A DNA stretch of 64,000 nt from Diplodia intermedia. Taxonomy: Eukaryota > Ascomycota > Dothideomycetes > Botryosphaeriales > Botryosphaeriaceae. The position numbers were made by a program, and so were the translations under genes. The notes under the pieces were generated by a model that was given only the letters and a program-made list of their open reading frames with translations, was not told the DNA's origin and ran no database searches. Positions within the stretch are counted from its first letter, which is position 1. Every line of letters starts with the position of its first letter. The stretch is from contig JAKEKT010000116.1 in NCBI GenBank assembly GCA_021495925.1, positions 33,227 through 97,226 on the forward strand, written 5' to 3'. This document shows, piece by piece, positions 10,397 through 22,030 of this stretch.

Positions 10397-11156
10397 GATT
10401 CATGGTGATTGTAAGTTATGGGAGGCCATGTTTTTGGGGCGTTCGGCGTGGGACGGAGATATATCAAGTTTCATGCTCCCTGCTCTCACATAATTGTAAA
10501 AAATAGGAATGAAAATAAACTTGTCAAGTCCAGGGGTAATGGATCAGGTCCCTCTAGGTACTGCCTTCTCCTTTCCGGAGTTCAAGGTTCCCACGCAGGA
10601 AAGGGGAGAGCCAATGACATGTACGATCAACGGAGTTACTTTCCCGCTATTATCGGAATGGCCTCACAGTACTCAGAGCCTTGATATGAAGCAGCACAGA
10701 GGGACATAGCCAGAGGGGTGTGACATATGGTCCGTGCATATAAAGTCGCTAAGCCAGCGCAAAGTTTTGAAAACCACAGCTCGGCGAATAGAGCGGGGAA
10801 TCTACCCTAGAAGCATTGGGCATTCTTCTGTGAACTCAGAGCTCCCTGATATCGCTATTCTATCAGATATTATGGCTGTGATGCTTGGGTCACGAAGTCC
10901 CTTGTCGCAACCGCAATCAGAGAGGATCAAGGCCCACTTTAGCACCATGCCCGCAATTGATGGTCAATCACAATTCCCCATTGCAAAGTTAGCCTTTCAG
11001 GTCTTGCAAATCTTTCCGTGGTACTCTCTCAACTTATAGTCTTCACTGACACCGTCAACTCCGCAGTGTCTTCCCAGTGTGACATCCGGAATCCTTTCAA
11101 CGTTTAATTTTACGGTATATCTAGATCAAAAACTGAAATGATGTCACAAATGACCA
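10397..11156. other. Intergenic region before the tRNA gene
   Basis: No gene is supported; the small open frames show no family features. It holds the 3' flank of the FMP25-like gene and the upstream region of the tRNA. Confidence 0.6.
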
Positions 11157-11245
11157 GGGCGCTTGGTCTAGGGGTATGATTTTCGCTTCGCATCATCCAT
11201 TGAAGCACATGTGAAAGGTCGTGGGTTCAATTCCCACAGCGTCCA
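11157..11245 (+). tRNA. tRNA-Ala with CGC anticodon, 17-base intron
   Basis: The acceptor stem GGGCGCT pairs with AGCGTCC and contains the G3:U70 wobble pair that marks alanine tRNAs. The D arm is GTCTAGGGGTATGAT, the anticodon stem TTCGC pairs with GTGAA, and the T arm is GTGGGTTCAATTCCCAC. The anticodon CGC is at 11189-11191. A 17-base intron (11193-11209) sits one base after the anticodon, the canonical nuclear position. The discriminator base is A at 11245 and CCA is not encoded. A TCTTTTTG pol III stop follows at once. Decodes GCG. Confidence 0.9.
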
Positions 11246-13538
11246 GTCTTTTTGCCTTTTTGGGGTCTTCAAGCATCCTTTTTGCCGGTCTATCGCGCTG
11301 TGGAGCTTAGCGGAGGACCGTAGAGCCTTTTGGGCGAGTGTAGGGCATTAGTCTCAGCTCATGGATGTGCCAAAGTTAAGTGATCACAACTGAGAGGTGT
11401 AAATGTCTGGCAGTCGGAGACCTTTCAGCGATTACTTCTCGGTCAGTTCTTCTTCTGAATACTGGGCCATGACATATAAGAATCATATATAAATGAGTTG
11501 TCTGTCTATCATGATATACCGAGGGTTTCCTCTCCAGCATCCGCCATCCAGAAGAGGTTCACAACTTTCCAGAAGAGAGCCCACAGCTGATGCGTATGCT
11601 GGCCTCACAGGTCTACGTTGATGCCGGGCGTCTCCTCAGTCTCCTCGGCCTCGCCATCTCTTCCACTCTGCCATCTTTCCCATAGATGATTCATGGGGTG
11701 ATTGCTGGACAAAATGCACAAGAGTTGGAATTTAAGTAGCAAAAGCGTCTAGTACAGTTCACTTAATCATTAGCGTGTCACCATGAATTTTCATTTTGGG
11801 GATTCTGGCGTACTGAGAAAGGTGGAAAAGCAGGGGAAGGTCAATTCCGAAAGACCTCCATTTCTTCAAAACCCGGGTACAAAGCGAGAAACTCTCCAAT
11901 TAAGATGCACAACAGTCCTCATTCACGGCGCCGCCTCAAACTCAAGAGCGCGACTCCACTCTAAGCCCGTTGCGCCAACGAAGCTTCTTCTCCTGGCGAG
12001 ATGTCGACGTATCTTGGTCAGATGTCTTGATGACGTTTTCGGCTCAGGACGCCCCTACTGAGCTTACAGAGCCAGTCCTGTAGATGATAGTTAGCATTAG
12101 ACAAATCCAGGAACTGCTATTGAGGATTGACATATCTGTCTCGACAATCGAGACCTCTCGACTTTCCAACAACCATCTTACAGCATATTCCTTTGGAATG
12201 AGAAGACATCAACATGTAGAGTGAAAAACTGGACTTGAGTCTGTGCTCGTGCCTTGGCGTGGGACATCGCTTTCGGAGAAGGTGCCTGACGTAAGGAATG
12301 ATAATCACTAGGAGCATCGTGACAAGAAAAACGGCCGCTTCCTTACTCCATGATGGAGTGGCGCCCGCTTCCGGTGGTGTTTGTCAATCCGCATCGATTG
12401 TTCAGTTTTCCATAGCAATTTGAGGGTGAACAGAGCTCCAGCAGCAAGGCCTTTGTGTCACAAGGAATTTCTTGACACAGATCCCCTGAAACATGAGTAG
12501 CGTTCGTCGTCAGCCCTTGGTAAAGGTGCCGAGGGCACAATTGAGGGGAGTGGGTATTTTACTTTTGTTATGCACGTGAAGATTGAGAAGGTGCGTACGT
12601 CCTCGAGGTTGCCTCTAATGAATTGATTGCGGCCTGTAGTAAGCTCGAATTAACCATACATATCGGTCAAATGCTGATATCTGATGATGCAGCAGGGCAA
12701 ATGATCGTCGTCTGGCAATGGGAGGATCGCGTATTTTATAGGCAATCATCAACGTCTAGGTGGGTAACGCTTGGGATGGTGGCAGGGATTGGGACAGCAA
12801 GGCTATGCCCGTACCAAAGAAGTTCCGCTGCAAGGCTACGCCCGTTTCGAGCGGGCCAGAACCACGTGCGATTCCTGGGAGAGGGCCCGCGAGCCCGGTA
12901 ACCCAGGAGGGTGCGGCCAATGGCGAGAGGGCGTAGCCAACGGCGGGTGGGCGGCGACGGATCAGCCTTCCTCGGCGACGCAGATGCTGGTGTCGCACAT
13001 CATCAGCAGCTAACGGCGCAGTCGAGGAGGCACAAATGGGGCTAGGGGCGGGGCTATGTGCTGGAGCTGCGCAATGCCAGCAGACGTCTTGTTGTAGGTA
13101 GAGCCAGCCGGGCGGCCATATCTGAGATCGAACTGCACCTGCATACCTCAATTATCGGGCGAGGAAATGTCCTACACCGATGTTAGCTGATTCTCGAGGC
13201 ATACAAGTAATGCAGAGAACATATGTCGCCAAAAGGACCTGATAAGCATCACTAAACGAATTCTTATACAGCGCAGTCTTCTCATCAGCGTCATCATATT
13301 TTCATATCCGCCGTCTATCCACGTTAATGAAAGGGAGAATAAAAAGAAGAAAAGTAAATATCTCCCAAATAACCCAAGAACCTACACTTCTACAACCCGC
13401 ACGCCGCTTCATGCACCACCCAACAATTCACAAGCAAGTCTACTCCGCCTCTTCCCACTCCGACTATGCTTTTTCTTCTTCCAACGCCTTTCATCTCAAT
13501 AATTCATCAATATATCCTCTCTAACCTTTTAACGACAT
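11246..13538. other. Gene-poor stretch of about 2.3 kb
   Basis: Apart from the tRNA terminator (T run near 11250) and a small repeat near 12.8-12.9 kb I see no supported feature. The longest open frames (131 and 92 residues) have no recognisable domains and no clear splice structure. It ends in the 3' flank of the phosphoglycerate mutase gene. Confidence 0.5.
12797..12938. repeat. Short direct and inverted repeat of a GCAAGGCTAYGCCCGT unit
   Basis: Near-identical 16-base units lie at 12797-12812 and 12830-12845 (one T/C difference), and the core GGCTACGCCC recurs in reverse complement at 12929-12938. Origin unknown; it may be a remnant of an older duplication or element. Confidence 0.6.
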
Positions 13539-15276
13539 TTAAGACTTAACCAGAAGGCTGCGGCCGGTCATCTCCTCAGGCTGGGACAGACCCATGACCT
13601 CGAGGACGGTGGGGGCAACGTCACCGAGAACACCGTCCGCCTTCTTCAGGCTGTAGTTCTTGGGAGCGTTGGCCATGACGAAGGGAACCTTGTTGACGGT
13701 GTGCGAGGTCTTGGGCTTGCCCTCCTCGTTAAGCATCTCCTCGGCGTTTCTGTATCCCAGTTAGCAATTGCTTCGATCCATGGCTTTCGACGTGGACGGT
13801 ATCTTACCCGTGATCGGCGGTGATGAAGAGGGTGTAGCCGCTCTTCTTGCACTGCTCGTAGATGACACCGATGGCCTTGTCGGTCTCGGTGACACCCTTG
13901 ATGGCAGCCTCGTACACACCGGTGTGGCCGACCATGTCAGGCGGGGCGAAGTTATTCATGATGAAGTCGAACTTGCCCTCCCGGATGCGCTCGGCAGTCT
14001 TCTCGGCAACGCCCATGGCGCTCATAGTGGGCTGCAGGTCATATGTGGCGACCCTGGGCGAGGGAATCATGTCGCGGAGCTCGTTGTCGAACTGCTTCTC
14101 GACACCACCGTTGAAGAAGAAGGTCACGTGAGCGTACTTCTCCGTCTCAGCGATGTGGCACTGGTGGGTTCCCTGCTTGCCGAGCCACTCGGCCAGAACG
14201 TTGCCCATCTTCTGAGGGGGGAAGGCAACGGGGAAGGTGTACTTGGGGTTGTACTGGGTCATGTTGGTGAGGGCGATGTTCTTGGGGTAGGGGAACTCGG
14301 GCAGCGGAGAGCGGTCGAAGTCACCCATCAGCTGGGTGATCTCGCGGACACGGTCGGAGCGGTAGTTGAAGAAGAAGAGGGTATCGTCATCTGGTCTCCC
14401 GTTAGTCGCGTCCCCGAAAGAGCTTAGGCGGCGAAAGGTGCTTACCCTTGATTCTCCTCTCGTCGCCTCCAACGATGATGGGCTTCAGGAACTCGTCGGT
14501 CTCGCCAGCCTCGTACCTGGCCTTGACGGTAGCGAGCGGGTCCTCGCTCTTCTCGCCCTCGCCCTGGACGATGCCCTTGAGGGCAACCTCGAGTCTGTCC
14601 CACCTCTTGTCGCGGTCCATGGCGTAGTAACGGCCGACAACGGTGGCGATCTCACCCAGACCAAGCTCCTTAGTCTGCTTGAGGAGGTTCTCGAGGTGGC
14701 CGGCGCCCGACTTGGGGTCGGTGTCACGGCCGTCGCCGAAGAAGTGGATAAAGACCTGGGGGACACCGACCTCCTTGGCGAGCTTGAGCAGCGCCAGCAG
14801 GTGGTTGATGTGGGAGTGAACACCGCCGTCGGAGACAAGACCGAGGAGGTGCAGGCGGCCGTTGCCGTTCTTGGCCCTGCCGAACGATTTCTGGATGTTC
14901 TCAACGTCCTTCAGCTCGCCCTTCTTGATGGTCTGATCGATGCGCACGACGTCCTGCCAGACGACACGGCCAGCGCCGATGTTCAAGTGGCCGACCTCGC
15001 TGTTGCCCATGAGGCCCTCGGGCAGGCCGACGGCCAGCGATGAAGCCTCAATCTCTGTGTAGCCCTGGGTGACCTCGGAACCCGGGCGCTTGAACTCGTC
15101 CATGACAGGGGTCTCAGCGGCGAGGATGGCATCGCCATTCTTCGGCGACTTCTCGCTGGCGATTCCCCAGCCGTCAATGACGACTTAAGGTACGGTTATG
15201 TCAGTAGGGCTAAACACTATGCTGTCCCGCAAGGGTCCGACTTACTCAGAACGGCCTTCTGGTCAACCTTAGCCAT
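13539..15276 (-). CDS. 2,3-bisphosphoglycerate-independent phosphoglycerate mutase
   Basis: Exons 15276-15246, 15183-14446, 14390-13808 and 13749-13539 give 520 residues, the usual size. The protein interconverts 3- and 2-phosphoglycerate in glycolysis and gluconeogenesis through a phosphoserine intermediate and two metal ions. The N-terminal metal site VIDGWG and the nucleophile motif EGLMGNSEVGH (Ser72) are intact, as are the substrate-binding segments VSDGGVHSH and FGDGRDT and the C-terminal metal motif TADHGNAEEM. The first exon is only 31 bases long, so the start relies on the splice rejoining VLIVIDGWG. Filamentous fungi use this cofactor-independent enzyme, unlike budding yeast. Cytosolic. 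Confidence 0.95.
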
Positions 15277-16003
15277 TTTTGTTGGATTTGCTCTGGTGGG
15301 GCTGAATGCAGCTGAGAGGAGCGAGATGTCAGCGGGAAAGCTTCGCAGGGCGATTCGGACGGGACGACCGACCTTTTGAGGGCGCTTGGACACTCGAATA
15401 GTAGGGGGAGTGGTGTGCTGAGAGTCTCTCGATATCACGCAGTGGGGTGTTTTTTCAACAGACACGGCGATCATCGGCGGGCGGGAGGGGCAGCAGCACC
15501 TGCAGCCACCAGCGGCCGCTGGAAAGGGCCGACGTCACAAAGTCGCGGCCGCGTCCGATGGAACACACCCACCCAACCACCCATGCCACGCCCTCCGAGA
15601 CAGCCTCACCCCCGTGGCGCCGCCATTAGCCCTGTTCCGCTCGCTTCAAGGCCGCTCGCTCGCTCCTGCTCCACCCACCTGTGCTGATACATCCTCGGCG
15701 CGTCCCACCCTCCGTTCCCTGCACGCTGCTCGCCTCGACCCGCCCAGGCCCGCGCGTTCTTTTCGCGCATCGTTCGTTACTTACGGGGCCGCGCGCATCT
15801 CATCAGCTCAGCAGAGCGCAGCGCCGCAGCAAACGAGCACCTGGGCAAAAGGTGTTCATCCCGGGCCAACCAACCAGAATCCCCCGCTCCCATTGGACCG
15901 GCCGCGCGAAATCCTACCAGCTACCAAAACCACCCCAGCTACTTTTCGATACAACCCTATACTTCCCGAAAAGAAGGCCCCCGTGCCGCATCCGCCGACA
16001 ATC
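15277..16003. other. Divergent promoter between phosphoglycerate mutase and Med9
   Basis: About 730 bases, C-rich toward the Med9 side, with a CRE half site ACGTCA at 15532-15537. A frame runs into MED9 from 15614, but the upstream part has leader-like composition and the family start is at 16004. Confidence 0.5.
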
Positions 16004-16699
16004 ATGGCCGCAACAGGCACCCCTCGGTTGTCGTCCATCTCTACACCCGCAACACCCGCTAACCGCGGTCTATCTGTCGCACCGGCCGGGGGCTCGCAGG
16101 GCACGTCGCAAATGCCCTCGTCGTCTCAGCAGCAACAGCCGCAGACGGCGGCGGCGGCGGCACCGCCGCTCCCTCCGCCCGCGACCTTTGACGTGCTACC
16201 TCACCTGCACGCCTTGCTGAACCGACTGCTCATCCAGAAGCCCACAGACGCCGCGCAGCAACAGCAGGCAGGTGAAGAGGGAGGAGGGAAGGCAACGGCG
16301 GCAGGCGGTGAGGAAGGGTCCAAGGCTGGTGGAGGTTCCGGAGTTGCCGCCGCAGGAGGTGCAGGCGCGGGCGCGGGCGCCAGCGCATCCTCCACCGACC
16401 CCGACGCCCAGCCGCTCGAGATACACCAGCTGGCGGCGGCGGCGAGCGCGCTCAAGGTGCGGCTGCAGAAGGCGCGGCAGGCGTGCGGGCGCCTGGGCGA
16501 CATGGACAGGACAGTGGACGAGCAGCAGGAGGAGATCGGGGAGCTGGAGGAGCGGGTGAGCAAGCTGAGGACTGTACTTGAGGATATGGGCGTCGGTGCA
16601 TCATCGTCGACGGCGGCGGAAGCGCGGGCGCCGACCGCCGCCGGCGGTGGGGGAGATGGGAGCAATGAGATGGTGCTGAGGGATGTGAGGCCGATTTAA
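16004..16699 (+). CDS. MED9: Mediator complex subunit 9 (Med9/Cse2)
   Basis: A single exon of 231 residues starting at MAATGTPRLSS. The N-terminal third is Pro/Ser/Gln/Ala-rich. The Med9 core appears as FDVLPHLHALLNRLLIQKP, then after a Gly/Ala-rich insert as LEIHQLAAAASALKVRLQKA and a coiled-coil DRTVDEQQEEIGELEERVSKL. Med9 is a middle-module Mediator subunit linking activators to RNA polymerase II. The insert between the two core helices (AGGAGAGAGASA) is longer and more repetitive than expected. The assignment rests on helix pattern and size, as the family is poorly conserved. Confidence 0.75.
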   Translation: MAATGTPRLSSISTPATPANRGLSVAPAGGSQGTSQMPSSSQQQQPQTAAAAAPPLPPPATFDVLPHLHALLNRLLIQKPTDAAQQQQAGEEGGGKATAAGGEEGSKAGGGSGVAAAGGAGAGAGASASSTDPDAQPLEIHQLAAAASALKVRLQKARQACGRLGDMDRTVDEQQEEIGELEERVSKLRTVLEDMGVGASSSTAAEARAPTAAGGGGDGSNEMVLRDVRPI

Positions 16700-17692
16700 A
16701 AGACATGCTGTGTACTTCATGGTCACGCTGGACGATGACTGGGTATTATAGCGTGAGACTTAAGGCCAATTGGTACGTTCAATCCCTTCCAACTTGGTTT
16801 GTTTTCGGTAAGCCTGAGTATTATTGCACAAGTAGACCCTGCCTCCCAAAGACGAACAGAGGCTCGAAGCGCAAGAGCTCTACTGCGTAAGATGCAATGA
16901 CTCGATGGTGCGGGGTCAATGCGTTCCGCCAGCGCAACAAAGAGCTCTCAAACTGGCTTCTGGGGCGCGGAAGTAGGGTTTCGGTGGATTCCTACGTCTA
17001 CATATCCGATGCCGCGCGCGCCAAACTCGCTTCCGATGTTCGGGACGGAAGTGGCGGGACGTTGGGTTGAGAACGGGGAAGTGATGCGTCAGCGCTCGCT
17101 AACATCCGCCTCAACCGGCGATGCGATGAGATAACGACGTGCTCCTACCGAAGATGCCAGAAGGCTCCAATTTGGAGGCCATGCATCCTGTTGAGACAGG
17201 CGGTCTCATCCAATGCCGCGCTATGTACCCACCACTATCTATGATCAGCAAAATCGACGATCTGTTTTTTCCTGCTTGATTCATGATCATGCCATCTTTC
17301 TATTTCGGGATTGTACAAGCCCTACTTGATTCGTGGCAAATCGAACATCCTCATTGCCTGTCGCATTATTTGGAATTTTCCCGAGAAGATGGGGCGAATG
17401 GTGCCCCAATTGAAGTTCAGACTAGATTGCAATTCCTCAAAGTTTTGGCCACGATGCACTAGGTTTGGAAGTTGCATATCAGGGTACGAAATGCCATTTG
17501 ATGTCCAGATTCTATTTACAACCCATTTTCCGGCTTTGGTAGCTTCTATATCAAATCCATGAAAATTATCGTGACCTCATGGCGGAGGAAGAGGATGCGA
17601 GTGGGAATAACAAGGAGAAGAGAAAGAGAAAGTCAACAATAAAACCAAACTCCCATGTGATCCGCTTTTCATAGTACAAGGAAAAATCAAGT
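16700..17692. other. Intergenic region between convergent Med9 and pyruvate decarboxylase genes
   Basis: About 990 bases between two 3' ends. No coding region, RNA gene or repeat is seen; small open frames lack family features. Confidence 0.55.
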
Positions 17693-19546
17693 TTAACGGT
17701 TGCGCTTCTCAGCAGCCTCAGCGGTGAGGACCAGAGCGGAAGGAGCGTCATCGCGGGGCATGTAAAGCTCGACGAAGCGGAGCTTCTTGCTCACGTTGAA
17801 GTCCTCGTCGGCGAAGAGCTGGTTGAGCTCCTCCTTGGACTTCACCTGGTAGGTGGCGTACTGCTCAGGCTTGCCACCGAAGGCGGCAGGCAGGTCCTTG
17901 TAGTTCCAGTTCTGGACGTCGTTGTACTCGGCGTCCCAACCGTGAATGCAGCGCTCAATGGTGTAGCCATCGTTGCAGATGACGAAGATGATGGGGTTGA
18001 GGTTCCTGCGGAGCATGGTGCTGACCTCCTGGGCGGTCAGCTGGAAGGAACCGTCACCAGTAAACAGGATGGTGCGCTCGCGACCAAGCTCCTTGGCAGC
18101 GAGGGCGGCACCCTGCAGACAGCCAGTGGCGTAACCAATGGAGCCCCAGAGGACTTGAGAGATGGCGGTGACACCCTTGGGGAAGCGAGTCTCCCAGATA
18201 CCGAAGTTGGCGGTACCGGTCTCGGTGATGACGATATCGTTCTCACGCAGCCATTGGCCGACGCGGGGCCAGAGCCAGGCCTGGGTAATGGTGGGGTCGG
18301 AGCTCTCGGCAACCTCCTTGGGGACAGTGTTGGTGGGGACGGGGCCGCCCTGGATGTTGAGCTTGGGCAGGCGGGCAGTGAGCTTGGTGAGGACACCGTT
18401 CATGCGGACACCAGGGTATTCCGAGTACTTGACGGTAGCGCCGTAGCTGTGGAGGTCGATGGTGTTGAGCTGGGAGGTGCGGTAGGTGAAGCCAGTGGTG
18501 TTGAAGTCAGACTTGACAGCACCGATGTTGATGATGAGATCGGCAGCGTCGATGCGCTCGCTAACACCGGCGTTGGAGCCGTCACCAGCGTAGACACCAC
18601 CGTAGTTGGGGAGGGTCTCGTTCACAGCGCTCTTACCCATGGGAGCGACGAAAGTGGGGATGCCAGACTTCCTGATGAAGGCGTCGGTCTCGTCCAGAGC
18701 CCTGTGCCTGATGGCGCAAGCATCAACGAGGATGACAGGGTTCTGGGCGGCCTGGAGGTACTTGAGGACAACGTCGACAACGTAGTCCTCCTTCTCCTCG
18801 TGGTTGGGGGAGAACTCGAGGTTCAGGGGAGTGTTCAGGCGCTCACCCTCGATCTTCTTGGTGACCATGTCGGAGGGCAGAGCAATGTAGACGGGGCGCG
18901 AGAGGATGTAGCACTTCTTGATGGCATCGTCGATCAGGGTGGCAGCCTCGTGGGGGTCGTTGAGCATCGACACGGCGCAAGAGACCTTGCGGCTCATGTC
19001 GGCGAAGGTGTCGAAGTCGCCATTGCCCAGGGTGTGGTGCAGCAGAAGGTTGTTCTTCTGGGCGGCGGTGGTGGGGTAACCGACGATGTGGACAATGGGA
19101 ACGTATTCCGAGTAGGCACCGGCAATGGCGTTGATGGCCGAAAGCTCGCCGACACCGAAGGTGGTGACAATGGCAGAGATGCCCTTGATTCTGGCGTAGC
19201 CGTCGGCGGCGTAGCCTGCGGAAGGGTTAGCGCGGGGTCGGGCGGACGAGGCGGGGCAGGCGGCACATACCAGCATTGAGCTCGTTGCAGTTGCCGACCC
19301 AGTTCAGGTCGCACTTGGGCAGGTAGTCGAGGGCAACCAGGTTGTAGTCGCCGGGAAGACCGTGGACAGAGCGGACGCCGACCTGGTGCAGACGGCGGAA
19401 GAGGTACTGTGGCTGGTGAGCTAGAGCGGGGAGCTTGGGGCAGGAGTCGGACTGACCTCAGCCACATCGACGGGCTGCTTGAGCTCCCGGGTGCGGATGT
19501 CCGGGGTGCTCACGCCGGAAGGCAGAGGAGTGGTTGCGCCGCTCAT
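17693..19546 (-). CDS. Pyruvate decarboxylase
   Basis: Exons 19546-19457, 19406-19271 and 19215-17693 give 582 residues. The enzyme turns pyruvate into acetaldehyde and CO2 with thiamine diphosphate and Mg2+, the entry to ethanol fermentation and cytosolic acetyl-CoA. Visible motifs are GLPGDYNL, the catalytic-glutamate region CNELNAGYAADGYAR, the paired active-site histidines in LLLHHTLGNGDF, and the cofactor-binding GDGSFQLTAQEVSTM through NPIIFVICNDGYTIE. C-terminal tail AAEKRNR. Frame and splice joints all agree. Codon use is strongly biased to C/G third positions, as in highly expressed fungal genes. Confidence 0.95.
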
Positions 19547-20315
19547 GGTGATGGCAATGGATGGTGTTTGTTGTGATGGGATGTGAACTGTTGGTGGCTG
19601 ACTGAGGAGTGCGGTGGGTGCAGCCTTTTGTACGAGCAGAGCGACCAGGGTCCGCCATGACGAAATGGTCGCACGTTCGACGAAGCCTCAGCAGCGCGGC
19701 GGGTGCGGACGGGCGCGTCACTCGACATGGCATGAGCAGGACGGGTTTGACACGACGCACAGCTATTCCTGCGCAGCCGCCACGCTCCCGCCGACGCCTG
19801 AGTCGCGGTGGTGGGGCGCAGGCAGGTCGGAGCTCTGGGCTGGATGGAAAACCTGGCCGGCATCGGCTGATCTCGCGCGAGCCGCCGCCCTCTCGCCGCG
19901 CGCTACGCTTCGGGCCTGGTCGGGACATCTCGCGATGCCGCTGCCGTAGGGCTGAGGGCGTCTCCTTAATCGGGCCACCTCAGAGCCATCTCACCACCGG
20001 ACGTCTCAAATTTTTTACACAAAGCGGGACCCTGGAAATATCCCTCAGCCCGCCAGTGGTTCGCATCTCACGCGCGCCATGCAGCTGCTTCCCGGGCGCG
20101 AGATAGCAGCGATAAGCAGCCTCGCCCTCGCCGGGCTGCGCTGCGCGATTGCTGGTTGAGCCGCCGCCGCCGTCGCTGCTGCCGCGAGCCGTCGCGGCCG
20201 CTAGTGTGACGCTTGGACGTCAAGGCCTCGCCGCCGCACGTACTGCCAACATCCACCATCGCCGCATCTCGAACTGCATCCTTTCCGACTTGTTCTCGAG
20301 GGTTATCGTGTCAAT
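19547..20315. other. Divergent promoter between pyruvate decarboxylase and the zinc-motif protein
   Basis: About 770 GC-rich bases. Several overlapping frames are open on both strands because of base composition and none is convincing. No named regulatory site stands out. Confidence 0.5.
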
Positions 20316-20780
20316 ATGGCCACCCAGGCACCGTCTGCCCCAAGCTCCCACAGCAAACCATGCTCGCACTGCGGCGCGTTCCGCGACGTTCTGGTCCGCT
20401 GCCAGATCGACGAGTCCCGCGCCTGGGTCTTCATCTGTCCCGGCAAGTGCTGGCGCGAGCTGAGCGGCGGTCAGATTGACGGCGACAATGGACATCCTAA
20501 TTACCGCTACGGCGGCATGTGGAAGAATAAGCACGATGCGGTGAGCGCCAAGAAAAGGAAAAAGACGCAGGCGGAGCGCCAGCCTCAGGCATGGCGAAGC
20601 AGCGACAGCGGTACTGCAGCACAGGACGACGCAGCAGATAAGAAGCACACGCGTAACGACCGTGTGACGTGGAACGGGAAAGTGTGGGCGTGCAGAAAGA
20701 CCCATTTTGCACGGGAGGCCAGCACTCCGGACCGGGAGGTTGGCCTTTGGAAGGAAGAGGGACCGGTCAACGCCGATTAA
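20316..20780 (+). CDS. Conserved fungal protein: N-terminal Cys motif, C-terminal CBM5/12-like motif
   Basis: A single exon of 154 residues. The N-terminal part has CSHCGAFRDVLVRCQIDESR followed by FICPGKCW, a spacing that suggests a small zinc-binding unit. The middle is basic (AKKRKKTQAERQPQ) and could act as a nuclear signal. The C-terminal part RNDRVTWNGKVWACRKTH, ending with GLWKEEGP, has the D-x-V-x-x-N-G-x-x-W/Y-x-C-x-x-x-H plus late Trp pattern seen in CBM5/12-like carbohydrate-binding folds. I recognise it only as a conserved Pezizomycotina protein. No signal peptide is present, so wall binding is unlikely. Function unknown. Confidence 0.75.
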   Translation: MATQAPSAPSSHSKPCSHCGAFRDVLVRCQIDESRAWVFICPGKCWRELSGGQIDGDNGHPNYRYGGMWKNKHDAVSAKKRKKTQAERQPQAWRSSDSGTAAQDDAADKKHTRNDRVTWNGKVWACRKTHFAREASTPDREVGLWKEEGPVNAD

Positions 20781-22030
20781 GGAGTGGCGGATATCAGGGA
20801 CGTTGAGCCGCATGTCACGGAGCGTTCAGCGTGCGGTCGACTGATCTGCGAGACCTGCAATGATTCTCGCCCCCGAGATCCTCCGAGTTTCGTTCTTTCG
20901 GTCCGCAGCAACATCTTCACGGCTGTGTTGCCTTTCCTGATCGTCCTACATTCTATCAGCCGCTTGTAACCCGCTAGTAGCCGAGAGATCTTACCAGATA
21001 TGTGTTTCGGGGGCGAGTGGGTGCAAGCTCCCGCGCTATGCCGGCCCGATCTATAAGAAGCGGGATCTGCTGCGAAAGCGGAGCATACTCCCGGAAACGG
21101 CTCTTCTTTTGGGTTCAAACAAGCTTCGACGGTTGGCTGTTCGGGTATCTTGGCGATCTTCCTGATCTTCGACCCCTGCGCGCCCTGGCGCCGGCGTCGG
21201 CAGGCCATGTGACGGCAATCCTTACCACAAGGAATATTATCTCCGACCATCCATTGTACCTACACCTGTCTTTCTATCCAGTGTAGACGCTGAGTCTGCT
21301 CAGTTCTGTCTAGAACTGAACTTGTATCCTTCATCAAGCCTTCTCGAGATGCAAATTCGAATATGCGAAGCGCCGGGGGAAAAATGCGGACACTGTATCA
21401 TAGCGGCCGCCCGATTTCAGGTCGTGAGGCTTCCTAGTCGACTACATGTAGTGCTGAGTGTGAAGAGCCTCATGGTGGGCGAGAGCGGTGATGGTGGGGA
21501 GCAAGGGGCTGAACTGCTATGAGCTGATCATCACGAGACTCCCGGAGGAATACGGTTTGAGAACGGACTCATCCCGACTTTGGACGAAGCTTACAATACT
21601 TAGCCGCGATCAGCATGGAAGCCTTGCCATTGGTCTATTCTTGTCTTACGTTGCAAGCATTGGCTACAATGAGGCCACCGCGTACCGATTTCACTTCACG
21701 AGTACCGTTTTGAAAAAGGCCTTACGGCCGTTCTGTTACTATGTAGGGATATCTCGTGACTCTCACGGCAGAAAACGGGTGCCTGATTTTCGGCAATACG
21801 TGGTTGGGGTTTCCACTTCGAGGGTCCGTGGTTTAACCAAGGAATTCCCGCATAGATTGGTGCAGAGGAAATACTGTCAAGAAATCATGTCTGCCTCACA
21901 TGTTACTAAGGTTGACTCAATCTCAATTCCGAACCATGTTACTCTTGTCAAAAATAATCAAAAATCGCAGGAACAAACGAGAGGGAGAAGAAATAACGAT
22001 TATGTGCGGAAACCGCTTCCGCTGTCAAAC
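20781..22030. other. Gene-free stretch of about 1.25 kb before the dioxygenase 3' end
   Basis: No supported gene. A long plus-strand frame (21488-22861) crosses it, but its second half is the antisense of the dioxygenase and the first half has no recognisable features. Confidence 0.55.

Noticed and set aside
15614..16003. N-terminal extension of MED9 by about 130 residues
   Set aside because: The composition is that of a C-rich leader; the conserved protein is fully covered from the ATG at 16004.
17942..19279. A 445-codon plus-strand open frame
   Set aside because: It is fully antisense to pyruvate decarboxylase and is explained by that gene's strong third-position C/G bias.
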